From DATCVR01 sp036566745 (GTDB lineage Bacteria; Actinomycetota; Actinomycetes; Jiangellales; Jiangellaceae): a stretch of 6,135 bases of DNA. The notes under the pieces are model-generated. The model ran no database searches, was not told where the DNA came from, and saw nothing but the letters and a program-made list of their open reading frames with translations. The stretch lies in the NCBI GenBank assembly GCA_036566745.1, contig DATCVR010000138.1, forward strand, positions 1 to 6,135. Direction: 5' to 3'. Both the position numbers and the translations under genes were made by a program. Shown one piece after another: positions 5,614 to 6,135 of the stretch (position 1 is the stretch's first letter; every line of letters starts with the position of its first letter).

Positions 5614-6135
5614 GTGGCGAGGAGCACAGAACGCCTTCAGCCGGGGGAACCGGCCGCCTTCGTCCAGGCGGTCGAGACGTTGCATGCCGTCCAGATGCGC
5701 CCCGAGGTTCACCTCACCGTGGCACCGGCGCCGAAGCGGCTTGCCCCGCATGCCTACGCCCTCACCGGCGACGTCTTTCTCACCGAGTCCGACGAAGACC
5801 CGGTGGCCACGGGGCGGCTGGTGCTGCTCTACAACCCGGTGGGGCACGAGGCGTGGCACGGCGAGTTCCGGCTGGTCACCTACATCCGGGCCAATCTCGA
5901 ACCCGAGATGGGTGCCGACCCCCTGCTGCTGCCCGCGGCATGGACCTGGCTGAGCGAAGCGTTGTCGGCCCGATCGGCGGCGTACACCGCCGCCAGCGGC
6001 ACCGTCACCCGCGCAGCCTCGGAAGGGTTCGGCGGGATGGCCGGCGAGACCGCCACCGCCGAGGTCGAGATCCGCGCCTCCTGGTCACCTCTCGAACCCG
6101 ACTTACGCGCACACACGCTGGCGTGGGGCGATGCG
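5614..6135 (+). CDS. DUF3000 domain-containing protein, 3' end cut by the window
   Basis: The first 174 codons of an actinobacterial DUF3000 protein, open to the window edge. The frame follows the family closely: an N-terminal helix (AAFVQAVETLHAVQMRPEVH, about 14-33), the segment P-A-P-K-R-L-A-P-H-A-Y-A-L, then TGRLVLLYNPVGHEAWHGEF (about 66-85), RANLEPEMGADPLL (about 91-104), TVTRAASEGFG and finally EIRASWSP with the start of a C-terminal helix. Members are usually about 180-220 residues, so little is missing. The function is unknown. In many actinobacteria this gene stands beside hemE and before a ribonuclease D-like gene, and the hemE neighbour here agrees. GTG 5614 is chosen because the preceding promoter predicts a leaderless start exactly there and it fits the family N-terminus. 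It has no signal peptide or membrane segment, so it is probably cytoplasmic. Confidence 0.93.
   Translation, partial: MARSTERLQPGEPAAFVQAVETLHAVQMRPEVHLTVAPAPKRLAPHAYALTGDVFLTESDEDPVATGRLVLLYNPVGHEAWHGEFRLVTYIRANLEPEMGADPLLLPAAWTWLSEALSARSAAYTAASGTVTRAASEGFGGMAGETATAEVEIRASWSPLEPDLRAHTLAWGDA

Noticed and set aside
1..6135. CRISPR array, tRNA/rRNA gene, transposon, phage or defence cluster
   Set aside because: I saw no regularly spaced repeats, no cloverleaf-like structures, no transposase or integrase motifs and no known defence domains. The recognisable genes are regulators, a flavin reductase, a lipoprotein, hemE and a DUF3000 protein.

Overview
The window is GC-rich with strong G/C preference at third codon positions. 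Protein types such as a DUF3000 protein beside hemE, a DUF4349 lipoprotein, and a long XRE-type regulator with a TPR-like C-terminus point to an actinomycete chromosome. Nocardioidaceae or another propionibacterial relative is possible, but that is a guess. No rRNA, tRNA, CRISPR array, phage or transposase gene is visible.

Left region (1-1830): a long minus-strand gene for an XRE-family regulator (about 1377 down to 49) is interrupted by one in-frame TAA at 805-807 and is annotated as a nonsense pseudogene. The first codons of a possible downstream gene run off the left edge (25 to 1). On the plus strand, an unrecognised small ORF (1583-1810, or 1646-1810 from a better start) follows a 10-bp perfect inverted repeat.

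Middle region (1829-3466): an NAD(P)H-dependent FMN reductase (minus) and an AraC-family regulator with an N-terminal cupin domain (plus) are divergent. They share a 115-bp intergenic region with a 7-bp inverted repeat, probably a self-contained redox or stress-responsive regulator/target pair. A strong hairpin follows the regulator's stop codon.

Right region (3561-6135): a DUF4349 lipoprotein with a C-terminal membrane helix (plus) converges on and overlaps by 28 bp the haem biosynthesis gene hemE (minus). hemE is divergent from a DUF3000 gene (plus) that is cut by the window edge; this hemE/DUF3000 pairing is common in actinobacteria.

Across these units, four gene starts have a TANNNT hexamer ending 6 or 7 nt before the start codon, which suggests frequent leaderless transcription. 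I found no clear novel multi-gene system. The observations most worth a second look are the single-stop regulator, the divergent FMN reductase/AraC pair with its candidate operator and vicinal cysteines, and the leaderless pattern.
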